Shown piece after piece: positions 8,182 to 16,633 of a stretch of DNA of 64,000 nucleotides. Location: the NCBI GenBank assembly GCA_002863125.1, contig PKEB01000004.1:1-64000 (forward strand). The letters run 5' to 3'. The DNA is from Flavobacteriales bacterium. Its GTDB lineage: Bacteria; Bacteroidota; Bacteroidia; Flavobacteriales_D; Sanyastnellaceae. The notes beneath the pieces were generated by a model. That model did not search any database and was not told where the DNA came from. It saw only the letters and a program-made list of their open reading frames with translations. How positions within the stretch are numbered: the first letter of the stretch is position 1; each line of letters begins with the position of its first letter. Made by a program: the position numbers and the translations under genes.

Positions 8182-10251
8182 ATGCGTTTCTTTACTTCTC
8201 TCTTTTTCTGTTTCGCCTTAGTCGTAAGTGGCTCAGCTCAATTGACGGTGCTTGAACTGTTGGCAGCGGCTCCAAGTAACAGCCATTTTAACGACATCGT
8301 TTCGAATGATGACCTGAATGCATTACTCGATTCAGAGACGGACTTGACGGTGCTGGTCCCAAACAATGATGCGATTGACGCGTACGCAGCGGCAATGGGA
8401 ATGGCAACGGCGGATTTTATCGTCTCCGAAAGCGCCGTGGACATGGCTTTGTATCACATCGTTCCGAACGAGGCTATTATGTTCAGTGGCTTATCAGGAG
8501 AAAGTGTGGTAACGACAGCTCTGGGAATGTCCATCTCTTTCCAAGAGGATGAGGTGGTCAACGCTACGGACGTAGCGGCGGCGGATCTTGAGGCTTCGAA
8601 TGGCGTGCTTCATCTGTTGGACGAAGTGGTGGCTGTGTCCGATGGAATTTACCAGTGGCTCGATGCCAGTACTCAGCACAACTACCTCACGACAGCTGTG
8701 AATTTCCTGGGCTTGGATGGAGCATTTTCTGCCATCGGTGCTGGAACGATTTTTGCTCCGACGGACCAGGCCATTTTGACGTATGCGGACGCGAATGGCT
8801 TGAGCATTATCGACATCGTTTACAACCCTGATTTCTTGGATGCGTTGCTCGTTCATTCCGTTGGTTCTGCCGCCTTGACAAGTGGAGACCTGTTAGCAGC
8901 GGGAAATGTGACAGCCGATTCTGGAGACGAGCTGTTCATCACCTCCTCCGAGGGGGCAGTGTATGTGAATGCAGCGGAGGTGACCAACGCTGACAACCTC
9001 ACGCAGAATGGTGTTGTGCACGTGGTGAATGAAATCATCATGCCGACGAATTTCTTGTCCGACGCCATCGCAGATGCGGGCTTGACCCTCTTGGACACCT
9101 TGCTCACGCTTACGGGAATCATCGATGAGTTGAGCGTACCGGCCAACTACACGGTCTTTGCTCCTACGGACTCGGCCATCATGGCGTTTTTGGAAGCAGA
9201 GGAATTGACCTTGGACGAATTGTTGTTGGACGTGGACGGGCTGACCGAAGGGTTGCTCTTGCACGTAGTGGACGACCTCCTTGCGTCAACGGATCTGCAG
9301 GATGGTGACCAACTGATGACCCTGGCGGGTGATGCGGTTTTGGTTGAGGTTGCAGAAGGATCTGTGATGGTCGGTGGAGCGACTGTGGTGCAGGCCGACA
9401 TCCTTGCTGACAATGGAATTTTGCACCTGATGGGGGCTGTACTTACGCCTTACATCGAGGGCTGTACTGATGAAGGCGCGTGCAATTACGACGACGATGC
9501 GACGGTAGACGATGGCAGTTGCTACGAACTGGAGGTGACCACCTCGACCGTTGACAACATATGCGTTGATGGCGAGGATGGGATCATTTATGTGGATGTT
9601 GCCAATGCGCCTGATGCTATTCTGCTGGGCGATTACCAAGGACAGCAGGTATTCGAAACCGAGGACGGAGTCTTCTCAGGCTTGCTTTCCGGTACGTACG
9701 TCATCCACGTTGAAGACACCGCGGGCTGCACAACATCGGTGGCGGTTGAAATCAACGACCCCACGAGTTCTGCTTTGACCCTTAGCGTTAGCTCAACCCC
9801 AGACGACGGTTCAGAGAGCGGAACTATCACGGCCCTTCCAAGTGGGGGTGTGCCGCCTTATACCGTTGACATTTATGATGCGGATGGAAACGAGGTTGCA
9901 GACGCCTATTTGCCTGCTGGAGATTACTTTGTTACGGTGCAAGATGACCTTGGGTGCAGCGTAACAGTGCTGGTCACGGTTGAATCTAGTGTCACTATTG
10001 TCGACGTGGACGGAGCTTCAATGGTCCTCTATCCCAACCCAACGCGTGGCACGATTGAGATTACGAATTTGCCGGCGCGTTGGACGTCACTGCATGTGAT
10101 GAACGTTGCCGGATGCGAAATGCTTGCGATGCAGCCTTTGGCAACAGGGTCGTTGCAATGGGATGCGTCGGATTGGCCAGTTGGCGTGTACTTCGTGCAG
10201 GTGGTCGGCCAAGACGGCCTGTTCACTAAACGATTCTCCGTGGTTCGCTGA
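8182..10251 (+). CDS. Secreted fasciclin (FAS1) repeat protein with T9SS sorting domain
   Basis: This 689-residue protein has an N-terminal signal peptide ending ...VVSGSAQ. Three FAS1 domains follow (about 22-150, 155-290, 293-430), each with the conserved 'xxGVxHxxdxVl' segment, for example NGVLHLLDEVV. One CTDEGACNYDDDAT module sits near 430-456. Two SprB-like beta repeats follow, and the C-terminal T9SS type A domain (YPNPTRGTIEI ... GVYFVQVVG) starts at about 608. FAS1 domains mediate adhesion, so a surface-attached or released adhesin is inferred. The ATG at 8182 was chosen because the signal peptide begins there. Confidence 0.9.
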   Translation: MRFFTSLFFCFALVVSGSAQLTVLELLAAAPSNSHFNDIVSNDDLNALLDSETDLTVLVPNNDAIDAYAAAMGMATADFIVSESAVDMALYHIVPNEAIMFSGLSGESVVTTALGMSISFQEDEVVNATDVAAADLEASNGVLHLLDEVVAVSDGIYQWLDASTQHNYLTTAVNFLGLDGAFSAIGAGTIFAPTDQAILTYADANGLSIIDIVYNPDFLDALLVHSVGSAALTSGDLLAAGNVTADSGDELFITSSEGAVYVNAAEVTNADNLTQNGVVHVVNEIIMPTNFLSDAIADAGLTLLDTLLTLTGIIDELSVPANYTVFAPTDSAIMAFLEAEELTLDELLLDVDGLTEGLLLHVVDDLLASTDLQDGDQLMTLAGDAVLVEVAEGSVMVGGATVVQADILADNGILHLMGAVLTPYIEGCTDEGACNYDDDATVDDGSCYELEVTTSTVDNICVDGEDGIIYVDVANAPDAILLGDYQGQQVFETEDGVFSGLLSGTYVIHVEDTAGCTTSVAVEINDPTSSALTLSVSSTPDDGSESGTITALPSGGVPPYTVDIYDADGNEVADAYLPAGDYFVTVQDDLGCSVTVLVTVESSVTIVDVDGASMVLYPNPTRGTIEITNLPARWTSLHVMNVAGCEMLAMQPLATGSLQWDASDWPVGVYFVQVVGQDGLFTKRFSVVR

Positions 10252-10326
10252 GCAAATACCCCGCCAAGAGACTTGTGCTACAATGCCGCATTGATGGCGG
10301 ATTAATTTCTTACTGTGATTGTAGTG

Positions 10327-10357
10327 AGCCCCTCGGTTTTCCGGGGGGCTTCTTCGT
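10327..10357 (+). terminator. Terminator hairpin between the fasciclin and bestrophin genes
   Basis: AGCCCCTCGG (10327-10336), a TTTT loop and CCGGGGGGCT (10341-10350) form a 10-bp stem with one G-U pair. A T-rich tail follows. Confidence 0.8.
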
Positions 10358-10389
10358 TTCTTTGGGGTTTCAATTTGCACTTTTGTCTC

Positions 10390-11247
10390 ATGATCCACTA
10401 CAACCCCAAAAGTTGGTTTAGCCTCATCTTCCACACGTACAACCGCCAGGTCATTCGCAAGCTGTTGCCGGCGATGGTGGCAATGGGCGTGTTCACAGCG
10501 GGCATTTGTTACATAGAACTAGAGGTGTTAGAGAAGCCCATGGAAGTGAGCAATGTGGTGCACTCGCTCCTCGGCTTTGTGCTGTCGCTGTTTCTCGTTT
10601 TTCGGACCAACACGGCGTATGACCGGTGGTGGGAAGGGCGCAAGCAATGGGGCGGGCTGGTAAACGTTTCGCGCACCTTGGCCATTCGGGTCCGTGAGTT
10701 TTCGGATGACGCTGCTGCCCACGCCCACTTCCGCGAATCAATTCCCGGATTTGTCAAAGCCCTCCGCGACCACTTGCGGCCGAGTCAGCCCGGCGATCGC
10801 GCAGCGCCCGCCGCCACGGAATTCGTTGCTGCTGCGCACGTTCCCAACGCCTGGGCGCAACGCATGGAACGCCAAGCCTACACCATGATGAAGGCGGGCG
10901 AGCTCACGGAACAGCAGCACTGGCTCATCGCCCAAAACCTCGAGCGCATGGTCGACATCCTCGGCGCCTGCGAGCGCATCCTCAAAACGCCCGTGCCCTA
11001 CAGCTACAGCATGTTCCTCAAGAAATTCATCTTCCTCTACGTGGTCACCTTGCCCATCGGCTTCGTGGCGACGTTTGCGTGGTGGAGCGTGCCGGTGGTG
11101 ATGCTGGTCTTTTACATCCTCGTCAGCGTGGAGCTCATCGCGGAAGAAATCGAAGATCCGTTTGGGGTGGATGAAAACGATTTGCCGTTGGACGGATTGT
11201 GCGCGACCATCCAAGGCAACGTGGAAGAAATTCTGGGCCGCGCCTAA
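10390..11247 (+). CDS. Bestrophin-family anion channel
   Basis: A 285-residue inner-membrane protein of the bestrophin/UPF0187 family, whose members form pentameric chloride or anion channels. The family's N-terminal SW-x-x-I-F-H segment (residues 8-15) is followed by two transmembrane stretches (about 22-42 and 50-70), the FRTNTAYDRWWEGR signature at about 72-85, and a second hydrophobic pair near 215-245. The conserved acidic IEDPFG segment lies near 257. The start was set at 10390, where the conserved N-terminus begins. The cupin gene follows after 22 bp. Confidence 0.88.
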   Translation: MIHYNPKSWFSLIFHTYNRQVIRKLLPAMVAMGVFTAGICYIELEVLEKPMEVSNVVHSLLGFVLSLFLVFRTNTAYDRWWEGRKQWGGLVNVSRTLAIRVREFSDDAAAHAHFRESIPGFVKALRDHLRPSQPGDRAAPAATEFVAAAHVPNAWAQRMERQAYTMMKAGELTEQQHWLIAQNLERMVDILGACERILKTPVPYSYSMFLKKFIFLYVVTLPIGFVATFAWWSVPVVMLVFYILVSVELIAEEIEDPFGVDENDLPLDGLCATIQGNVEEILGRA

Positions 11248-11269
11248 CCCTCCCTTCACCCCATTTGCC

Positions 11270-11629
11270 ATGAAAACCATCGACCTCAACGAGAAATACG
11301 CCTTGATCAATGCCCAATGGACCCCGCACGTGGTGGCGGAACTCAATGGCCAACAGGTCAAGCTGGCCAAAATCGAAGGGGAGTTCGTGTGGCATGCGCA
11401 TGACGACGAAGACGAAATGTTCTACGTCGTGCAGGGGGCGCTGGAAATGCGTTTTCGCGATTCTGTGCAACACGTAGGCCCGGGACAAATAATCGTGGTC
11501 CCCGCCGGCGTTGAGCATTGCCCAGTAGCGGCACCTGACACGTGGATCATGCTCGTGGAGCCAGCATCGACTGACCACACCGGTGGGGTGGACACGCCGT
11601 TGCGCGTGGATCGCTGCGAGCGCATTTGA
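11270..11629 (+). CDS. Small single-domain cupin protein
   Basis: A 119-residue beta-barrel cupin. Motif 1 reads WHAHDDEDEMFYVVQGALEM with metal-ligand histidines and glutamate near 43-50, and motif 2 reads GPGQIIVVPAGVEHCP near 71-86. Such proteins bind a metal and often sense or isomerise small metabolites. The substrate cannot be read from the sequence. The gene starts 22 bp after the bestrophin gene and is probably co-transcribed with it. Confidence 0.85.
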   Translation: MKTIDLNEKYALINAQWTPHVVAELNGQQVKLAKIEGEFVWHAHDDEDEMFYVVQGALEMRFRDSVQHVGPGQIIVVPAGVEHCPVAAPDTWIMLVEPASTDHTGGVDTPLRVDRCERI

Positions 11630-11639
11630 TACCATAAAA

Positions 11640-11662
11640 AAAGGCCGCACGAGGCGGCCTTT
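11640..11662. terminator. Bidirectional terminator between convergent genes
   Basis: AAAGGCCGC and GCGGCCTTT flank a 5-base loop. An A-run lies on one side and Ts on the other, so it can terminate both the rightward cupin transcript and the leftward lipoprotein operon. Confidence 0.85.
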
Positions 11663-11681
11663 CTGCTTCCGGTTTAGGGGC

Positions 11682-12551
11682 TCATTCACACGCGCCGCAG
11701 GAGTTGAAACAAACGACGGGGAATTCCGTGTCAGATTCAACTTGCGCCAAGCGGTTGGTGTAGACGCCGGTCGTCTTGGTGCAAGCTGTTCCGGCTTCGA
11801 ACATTTCCTGCAATTCAACGCCGTCGTCCAAGGTAAACTTGTATTCCATCTCGCCTTCGGTGGCGCGCACTGTGGCGGTGTAGACGCCGTCGCCGTCTTC
11901 ATCGGTCATCTCGTTGCACGAGGCACACCAACCGTTGAAGAATCCGTATACGTTGACGCTGCTGTATTCGCCGTCGTACCCGTTCATGTCGACCGAAAGG
12001 GTGACCGAGCGGTTTACGCCGCTGCGTTGTTCGTGGGTGTAAATCTTCGCGTAGCGAACCTTTCCGTCGACGATGCGCACGTTGGCGTGTCGGTCCATGA
12101 ACGTCGTCGTGTCCTCTTGAATGGACGTGAAGTCGTAGCCTGCGATGAGCCAGTTGCCATCTTCCGGCGTGCCGTCCTCTTCATGGTACTGAATCGGAAC
12201 GCACCAGATGGCATTCATCGAAACATCGGCTGCCTCGAACCAGTTGCCTATTCGCTGCTCAAAGGCGGCGATGCCGTCAATCTGTTCAGTCGGGCTCAAC
12301 TCAATGTAAATCGAGTCGTGCGCGAGGGCCAAGAGCCCGTCGAGGTTTTCGGCATCGAAATGAGACGTCCATTGCTGCCAAATCTCAGCAGCTGCCGCGT
12401 CGCCGATGTTCCAGACATCCGCGCGTCCCCAAACATAACCGGCGTTGTCTTTGCCGGCGGGAGTATCACCACCGCCAGGGGCAGCGCAGCCGATGAACAG
12501 CATGGCTGAAACGCCCACCGCAAGGGAGAGGTGTTGAATCAAGTGCTTCAT
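11682..12551 (-). CDS. Lipoprotein with NTF2-like and carbohydrate-binding-like domains
   Basis: A 289-residue protein with a lipoprotein signal (LFIGCAAPGG, Cys at about 20). Residues ~40-180 look like a SnoaL/NTF2-like domain (an 'IWQQWTSHFDAENLDGLLALA' pattern closing with ANVRIVDGKVRYAKIY). The C-terminal ~100 residues resemble a starch-binding or glycogen-binding-type beta-sandwich (NVYGFFNGWC ... DEDGDGVYTATV) that is common in Bacteroidota exported proteins. It ends with several Cys residues. Its start overlaps the preceding gene's stop (TGATG). Function is unknown. Confidence 0.75.
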   Translation of the reverse strand: MKHLIQHLSLAVGVSAMLFIGCAAPGGGDTPAGKDNAGYVWGRADVWNIGDAAAAEIWQQWTSHFDAENLDGLLALAHDSIYIELSPTEQIDGIAAFEQRIGNWFEAADVSMNAIWCVPIQYHEEDGTPEDGNWLIAGYDFTSIQEDTTTFMDRHANVRIVDGKVRYAKIYTHEQRSGVNRSVTLSVDMNGYDGEYSSVNVYGFFNGWCASCNEMTDEDGDGVYTATVRATEGEMEYKFTLDDGVELQEMFEAGTACTKTTGVYTNRLAQVESDTEFPVVCFNSCGACE

Positions 12552-12943
12552 CACTTTCCTTTGAGGTAGGCAAACAACGCCAAGGCAAACGCAATCACGT
12601 CGGGAGCGGCCATTTCTGCACTGAATTGGATGGCGTCTTGGTTGGTGAACACACCGAAGAACACGCCGAGCAATACGCCTGTCGAGATGACATAGGCGAG
12701 CAAGAGCTGCTTGGCCGTCTCCATGGCGCACGATCGGGCGAAAATGAGCAACAAGCCGATCATGAGGAGCGCCGGGGCGAGGCCGTAATGGAACATCGTG
12801 CCCATTTCGAGCATTTCGGGGTTGGCAGCGGCCTTTTCGGCGCCGACCAATGTTTCGCCCATGGTGCCCGGCATGGCCAGCATGAGCACGCCCATCAGTG
12901 CGTTGTAGGCACCGAGGATGGTGAGTGCAAGTTTTGTTTTCAT
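12551..12943 (-). CDS. Small membrane protein, four predicted helices
   Basis: A 130-residue protein with hydrophobic segments near 5-25, 55-70, 80-97 and 112-127. A small loop rich in Ala/Glu lies between the first two. I do not recognise the family. It is the middle gene of a three-gene leftward operon, 21 bp after a 146-residue membrane protein and overlapping the NTF2-like lipoprotein by one base. Co-conservation of this trio would suggest a membrane-bound module. Confidence 0.7.
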   Translation of the reverse strand: MKTKLALTILGAYNALMGVLMLAMPGTMGETLVGAEKAAANPEMLEMGTMFHYGLAPALLMIGLLLIFARSCAMETAKQLLLAYVISTGVLLGVFFGVFTNQDAIQFSAEMAAPDVIAFALALFAYLKGK

Positions 12944-12964
12944 ATGAAAAAGGGTTTTTGAGTT

Positions 12965-13405
12965 TTATGTCTTGGTTACGCCGCCTTTGGTGATCATCCC
13001 GATGCGCATGAGCATGATGACCGCTAAAATGCCGTGGAAGACAGCGAGGATTTGTGGCAGGCCTTCTACAGCGAGCACGAGCCAAACCGCTGTGGCGTTG
13101 ATGAGCAGGACGGTGGTGGTCACGCGCAGGGCGAGGGTTTTGACCGCTTCGTCTGAAAAGTTCACCTCGTCGGGCACCACCGGGTACATCAGGATCGTCT
13201 GGCAGGCGAACATGCCGATGGAGATGATCTCCAGTGCACCGCCTTCTCCCGACAGCATTCCAAGGAGGTTGAAGGTCATGACCATGCCCCCGAAGAGGAA
13301 ATAGCCCAAGCGGGCGTACAGCCCTCTTTTCGTCGCCACGCCAACAACAGCGAGCAACGTGAAAATGCCGGCGAGTACCACCGGGATCAACATTTCATTT
13401 TCCAT
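12965..13405 (-). CDS. Small multi-helix membrane protein
   Basis: A 146-residue protein with four predicted transmembrane helices (about 5-22, 30-48, 55-72 and 90-140 with a break) and no recognised motif. The ATG at 13405 was chosen because the upstream in-frame extension is not hydrophobic and would cross the palindromic site at 13502. It is the first gene of the leftward trio ending at 11682 and is divergent from the lipoprotein gene at 13562. Confidence 0.68.
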   Translation of the reverse strand: MENEMLIPVVLAGIFTLLAVVGVATKRGLYARLGYFLFGGMVMTFNLLGMLSGEGGALEIISIGMFACQTILMYPVVPDEVNFSDEAVKTLALRVTTTVLLINATAVWLVLAVEGLPQILAVFHGILAVIMLMRIGMITKGGVTKT

Positions 13406-13501
13406 GAAGTAAATTTTGTGCCTTTCGGCAGAGTTAGTGGCCTCAAAATAGGGTGTGATGGTGGGTGCGGGGACGGCTTGTGCAAGACCTGTTAACATTT
13501 C

Positions 13502-13521
13502 AATGTGACTTGCATCACATT
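13502..13521. promoter_or_regulatory. CRP/FNR-type palindrome between divergent genes
   Basis: AATGTGA-CTTGCA-TCACATT is a perfect 7-bp inverted repeat. It has the TGTGA-N6-TCACA layout bound by CRP/FNR-superfamily regulators. It lies 97 bp from the leftward start at 13405 and 41 bp before the rightward GTG at 13562. Confidence 0.6.
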
Positions 13522-13561
13522 CCCATGTCCATGCTCCGCTGAAAGGGGTTACCTTGACCGC

Positions 13562-14077
13562 GTGAAACATTCCCTTACTTCCATTTGTGGCGCCGTTGTC
13601 GCGGCTGCCGTTGTTCTTTTCTCCTGCAGCCAGCCAGCTTCAGACGCTTCGGCTAAGTTTGAAGCCAATTCGGCGACCATTGCACAGGTTTTTGCGGATT
13701 TCGAGGCTGAGAGTGACGATTTTTTCACGCATTTCAATGCCGAGGCCGTGTGGCGCGGAACCGGTTTGAACGCGCCGGACACCGTCACCTTGGAGCAAGT
13801 CACGGCCAAATACAAAGCGGCGTGGTCCAAGTACGATTACGAATTGGTATCACCCACCAATTTCCTCCCGGGTGTCAATCCCCAAACCAAAGCCGTCGAT
13901 GGGTCGGTGCGCGGATACTTTGAGTGGAACATCAGCAAAGCCGCCACGGATTCCACGGAAGCGAAGTCCGTTCGGGTCAAGGTCTACGAGTCCTTTGATT
14001 TCAACCCGGACGGAGAGATCATGTACACCCAGGTCTACGGCAACCTGGCTGCCGGCTACGCGTACCTCGACGAATAA
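13562..14077 (+). CDS. Small lipoprotein with NTF2-like domain
   Basis: A 171-residue protein starting at GTG. The signal region ends VVLFSCSQPAS with the lipobox Cys at about 21. The remaining fold pattern (helix, FFTHFNAEAVWRG, ... GYFEWNIS ... VKVYESFDFNPDGEIMYTQVYGNL) fits a SnoaL/NTF2-like domain. It resembles the NTF2-like part of the lipoprotein at 11682-12551, which it faces across the CRP-like site. The two may be old paralogues. The role is unknown. Confidence 0.72.
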   Translation: MKHSLTSICGAVVAAAVVLFSCSQPASDASAKFEANSATIAQVFADFEAESDDFFTHFNAEAVWRGTGLNAPDTVTLEQVTAKYKAAWSKYDYELVSPTNFLPGVNPQTKAVDGSVRGYFEWNISKAATDSTEAKSVRVKVYESFDFNPDGEIMYTQVYGNLAAGYAYLDE

Positions 14078-14161
14078 GTCCGCCTCTCTTCAACAGGCTC
14101 TTGAGGGAAACCGTCCGCCGTGCACCGCGTTCTTCGCCGGCAGTGGTGGTAATTTTCCCGC

Positions 14162-14545
14162 ATGAAAGCGCTGAATGACTGGGGGCTATTGGCCCTGCGC
14201 ATTGGAACAGCGGGGCTCATGTTGCCGCACGGGTGGCAGAAGGCAAACCGCCTCATCGAAGGGATTACCGCAGGCGAAGTGAAGTTCTACAACTTGATGG
14301 GCATTGGCGAGACGCCTTCCCTCATCCTGACGGTCATCGGGGAGTTGATTGCACCGGTTTTGGTGCTCATTGGTTGGAAAAGCCGGTGGGGCGCTGCGCT
14401 CATGGCCATCACCATGGGGGTAGCGGCATTCATGGTGCATTGGGAGGATCCTCTGTCCGACAAGGAGCACGCGTTGCTCTTCTTTTTCCCAGCGCTCGCC
14501 TTGGTGCTGACCGGCCCCGGCAAGTGGAGCATTGATCGGAAGTAA
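14162..14545 (+). CDS. DoxX-family membrane protein
   Basis: A 127-residue four-helix membrane protein of the DoxX/DoxD-like superfamily. Visible hallmarks are the N-terminal LLALRIGTAGLMLPHGWQK segment and the central GELIAPVLVLIGW stretch. Family members are linked to quinone-related redox or thiosulfate metabolism, but the exact role here is not evident. The gene faces the T9SS protein at 14551, with only 5 bp between the stop codons. Confidence 0.82.
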   Translation: MKALNDWGLLALRIGTAGLMLPHGWQKANRLIEGITAGEVKFYNLMGIGETPSLILTVIGELIAPVLVLIGWKSRWGAALMAITMGVAAFMVHWEDPLSDKEHALLFFFPALALVLTGPGKWSIDRK

Positions 14546-14550
14546 CGGGG

Positions 14551-16554
14551 TTACTGTTTGATGACGCGAACCGCCGGCAACCACGTGCCGGTGCGTTGGG
14601 ATTGCACCCGCAAGATGTAGGTGCCGGAGGCCCAATGGCCAACGTCGATGGATAGGCCGGAATGCACGGAATTGGTTTCAACCAGGACACCGTTCATGGT
14701 TACGACTTGCAGGTTGAATGCTCCGGACCCCGCAGGTAAATCAAACGCCAAAGCGGACGTTGTGGGATTGGGGTACACCGTCCAGCGTTCCGCAGCGGCT
14801 GACTCAGACTCAAGCACTTCGACGACGAGCCAATCGTCGCTGATCACCCCGGGGCAATCTTCGAAATCCGTCACGGACACCGCGTACAATCCGGGCTCTG
14901 TGGTTTGGTACTCCGACGCTGTAGCGTCGGGAATGGGTTCGCCGTCGAGCCACCACTGGTAGTGGGCGTACAGCAGCTCTACCGACAACAATCCGTTTTC
15001 AGCTTCCTCAATCCACGGCGTGTTGAGCGGCCAGCACACCAATGCGGAATCACTCACCCATGGGCATCCGAACGGATCCCACGCTTCGGCGGTATACCAG
15101 CCGCTGGCATCGGTTGGCCAGTTTATTGCACCGGTTAAGGGCTCGGATGATTCGCCGTTGAAGGTCCAGACAAAATCCCAATCTGACACGTCAAATTCAA
15201 AACTGGCGCCCACCACTTCAGGGAGTTCACCCAAACTGAGGCCAAGCGCGAATGAGGCATCCGGCGAACAGTAGAGCAGGCTGTCGCTGGCGCCTGTGCA
15301 GCCGGCAGCAGAGGCAGCAAGGACGTGGTACCAGCCATTTTCTTCCGGAACAAACACCGAATCCGAACCGGCGGCTACTAAGCTGTCGCCCCAGAACCAA
15401 TCGAACGCGATGAGGTCCTCACCGAGGGCCACAAGGGTGTCGCCTGTTGCGTTCCACTCAATGCCAACGGCAGGAGGGACGTTTACCACGACTTGGGAGG
15501 TGTCGGTCGTGCTCACGGCGGTTTGGAGCAAGATGGTGAGGGAGCCGTAGCTGGGGTCGGCGTTGATGTCCATGGTCCCCGGCCCCGCTGGTGTGAACGT
15601 CATGGCGCCAAGGAAGTCGTCCTCGGGGAAGAGATCTTCGTCCCAGAAGGTGACCGTGTACGGTGGATTGGACAAAATGAGGTTGATGCCGGACCAGGTG
15701 TTGGAATAGGTATTGTCGACAACCCCTGAGGTGTAAACGTTGCCGCCGCCGGCGTCACTGATGACAAAATAGGGGTCAGGCGAGGGCGACCAGCCGTCGT
15801 CCCATCCTCCCCCTGCCGTCGTGCTGAGGCTGATCTGTGACAGCACCTGATCGGAGATCGTCGTCGTAAGTGTCACATTGTAGTTTCCCGGGCCAGCGAA
15901 CAATACGCTATCGACCGTCGCCGCGGAGCTCGTGGTTCCGTTGCCGAAATCCCAGCTGTATGCGTTGATTTGGTTGGCGTTGCCCGATAGGGACGCTTCG
16001 AAACCGGCGACGAGGGAGTCGCAGCCGGTGGGAGGTGAAAAACTGAACGACGCATTTCCGCCTTCCCCCGCTTCGACAGTCAATTGGTACGGGAATGAAT
16101 CCGTCACCACCTGCTCGATGCCAAAGGCCGAAGCCACGGCGGAGATGTTGATGACCATCTCGAACGAGCCCGCTAGCAGGGGGCTGCCGCAGATGTTGGC
16201 GCATCCGAGGGTTTGTCCACCGGTCGGGTAATACACGGCGTCGTCATCGTCCAGTTCGACTTGCATGCCCAAGGGGACGCCGGTGATCGCCGTGACCGTA
16301 ACGCTGTTCAAGTCGGCCGTGATCCCCGATCCGGGATCCACAACCTCTGCAGGCATGAAGAAGGTGATGGTTTCTTCATAAAATTCCCCGACGACTGCTG
16401 CGGGCAGCGAAGCTGGACAGAGGATGGGGAAGCCATCTTCCGAACTGCACGTGGGGTCTGCATCGCACGCGCTGCATTGGCCAAAAGCCGGCTTGAAAGC
16501 GAGGAGAAGTCCTATACCAAGGCTGATGCAAAGGAGAGAGCGAACGGGTAACAT
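14551..16554 (-). CDS. Secreted PKD/C2-domain protein with T9SS sorting domain
   Basis: A 667-residue protein with a signal peptide ending ...FKPAFGQ. A Cys-rich N-terminal stretch is followed by a PKD-like domain (about 175-230, YSWDFGNGT). A C2-like beta-sandwich follows (about 240-340, PDPYFVIS...WDEDLFPEDDFLG), a pattern of calcium/phospholipid-binding domains. Ig-like repeats come next, and the T9SS type A sorting domain (YPNPTTSALAFDL ... GTYILRVQS) starts at about 590. No catalytic motif is seen. A surface or released adhesive protein is inferred. Confidence 0.85.
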   Translation of the reverse strand: MLPVRSLLCISLGIGLLLAFKPAFGQCSACDADPTCSSEDGFPILCPASLPAAVVGEFYEETITFFMPAEVVDPGSGITADLNSVTVTAITGVPLGMQVELDDDDAVYYPTGGQTLGCANICGSPLLAGSFEMVINISAVASAFGIEQVVTDSFPYQLTVEAGEGGNASFSFSPPTGCDSLVAGFEASLSGNANQINAYSWDFGNGTTSSAATVDSVLFAGPGNYNVTLTTTISDQVLSQISLSTTAGGGWDDGWSPSPDPYFVISDAGGGNVYTSGVVDNTYSNTWSGINLILSNPPYTVTFWDEDLFPEDDFLGAMTFTPAGPGTMDINADPSYGSLTILLQTAVSTTDTSQVVVNVPPAVGIEWNATGDTLVALGEDLIAFDWFWGDSLVAAGSDSVFVPEENGWYHVLAASAAGCTGASDSLLYCSPDASFALGLSLGELPEVVGASFEFDVSDWDFVWTFNGESSEPLTGAINWPTDASGWYTAEAWDPFGCPWVSDSALVCWPLNTPWIEEAENGLLSVELLYAHYQWWLDGEPIPDATASEYQTTEPGLYAVSVTDFEDCPGVISDDWLVVEVLESESAAAERWTVYPNPTTSALAFDLPAGSGAFNLQVVTMNGVLVETNSVHSGLSIDVGHWASGTYILRVQSQRTGTWLPAVRVIKQ

Positions 16555-16633
16555 TTGTCCAATTTATTAATTTCCTAAAACCAACTCGCAAGCCAGGAAC
16601 GCCTTCTCTGCCATTTTAATTTCTAGAAGAAAT

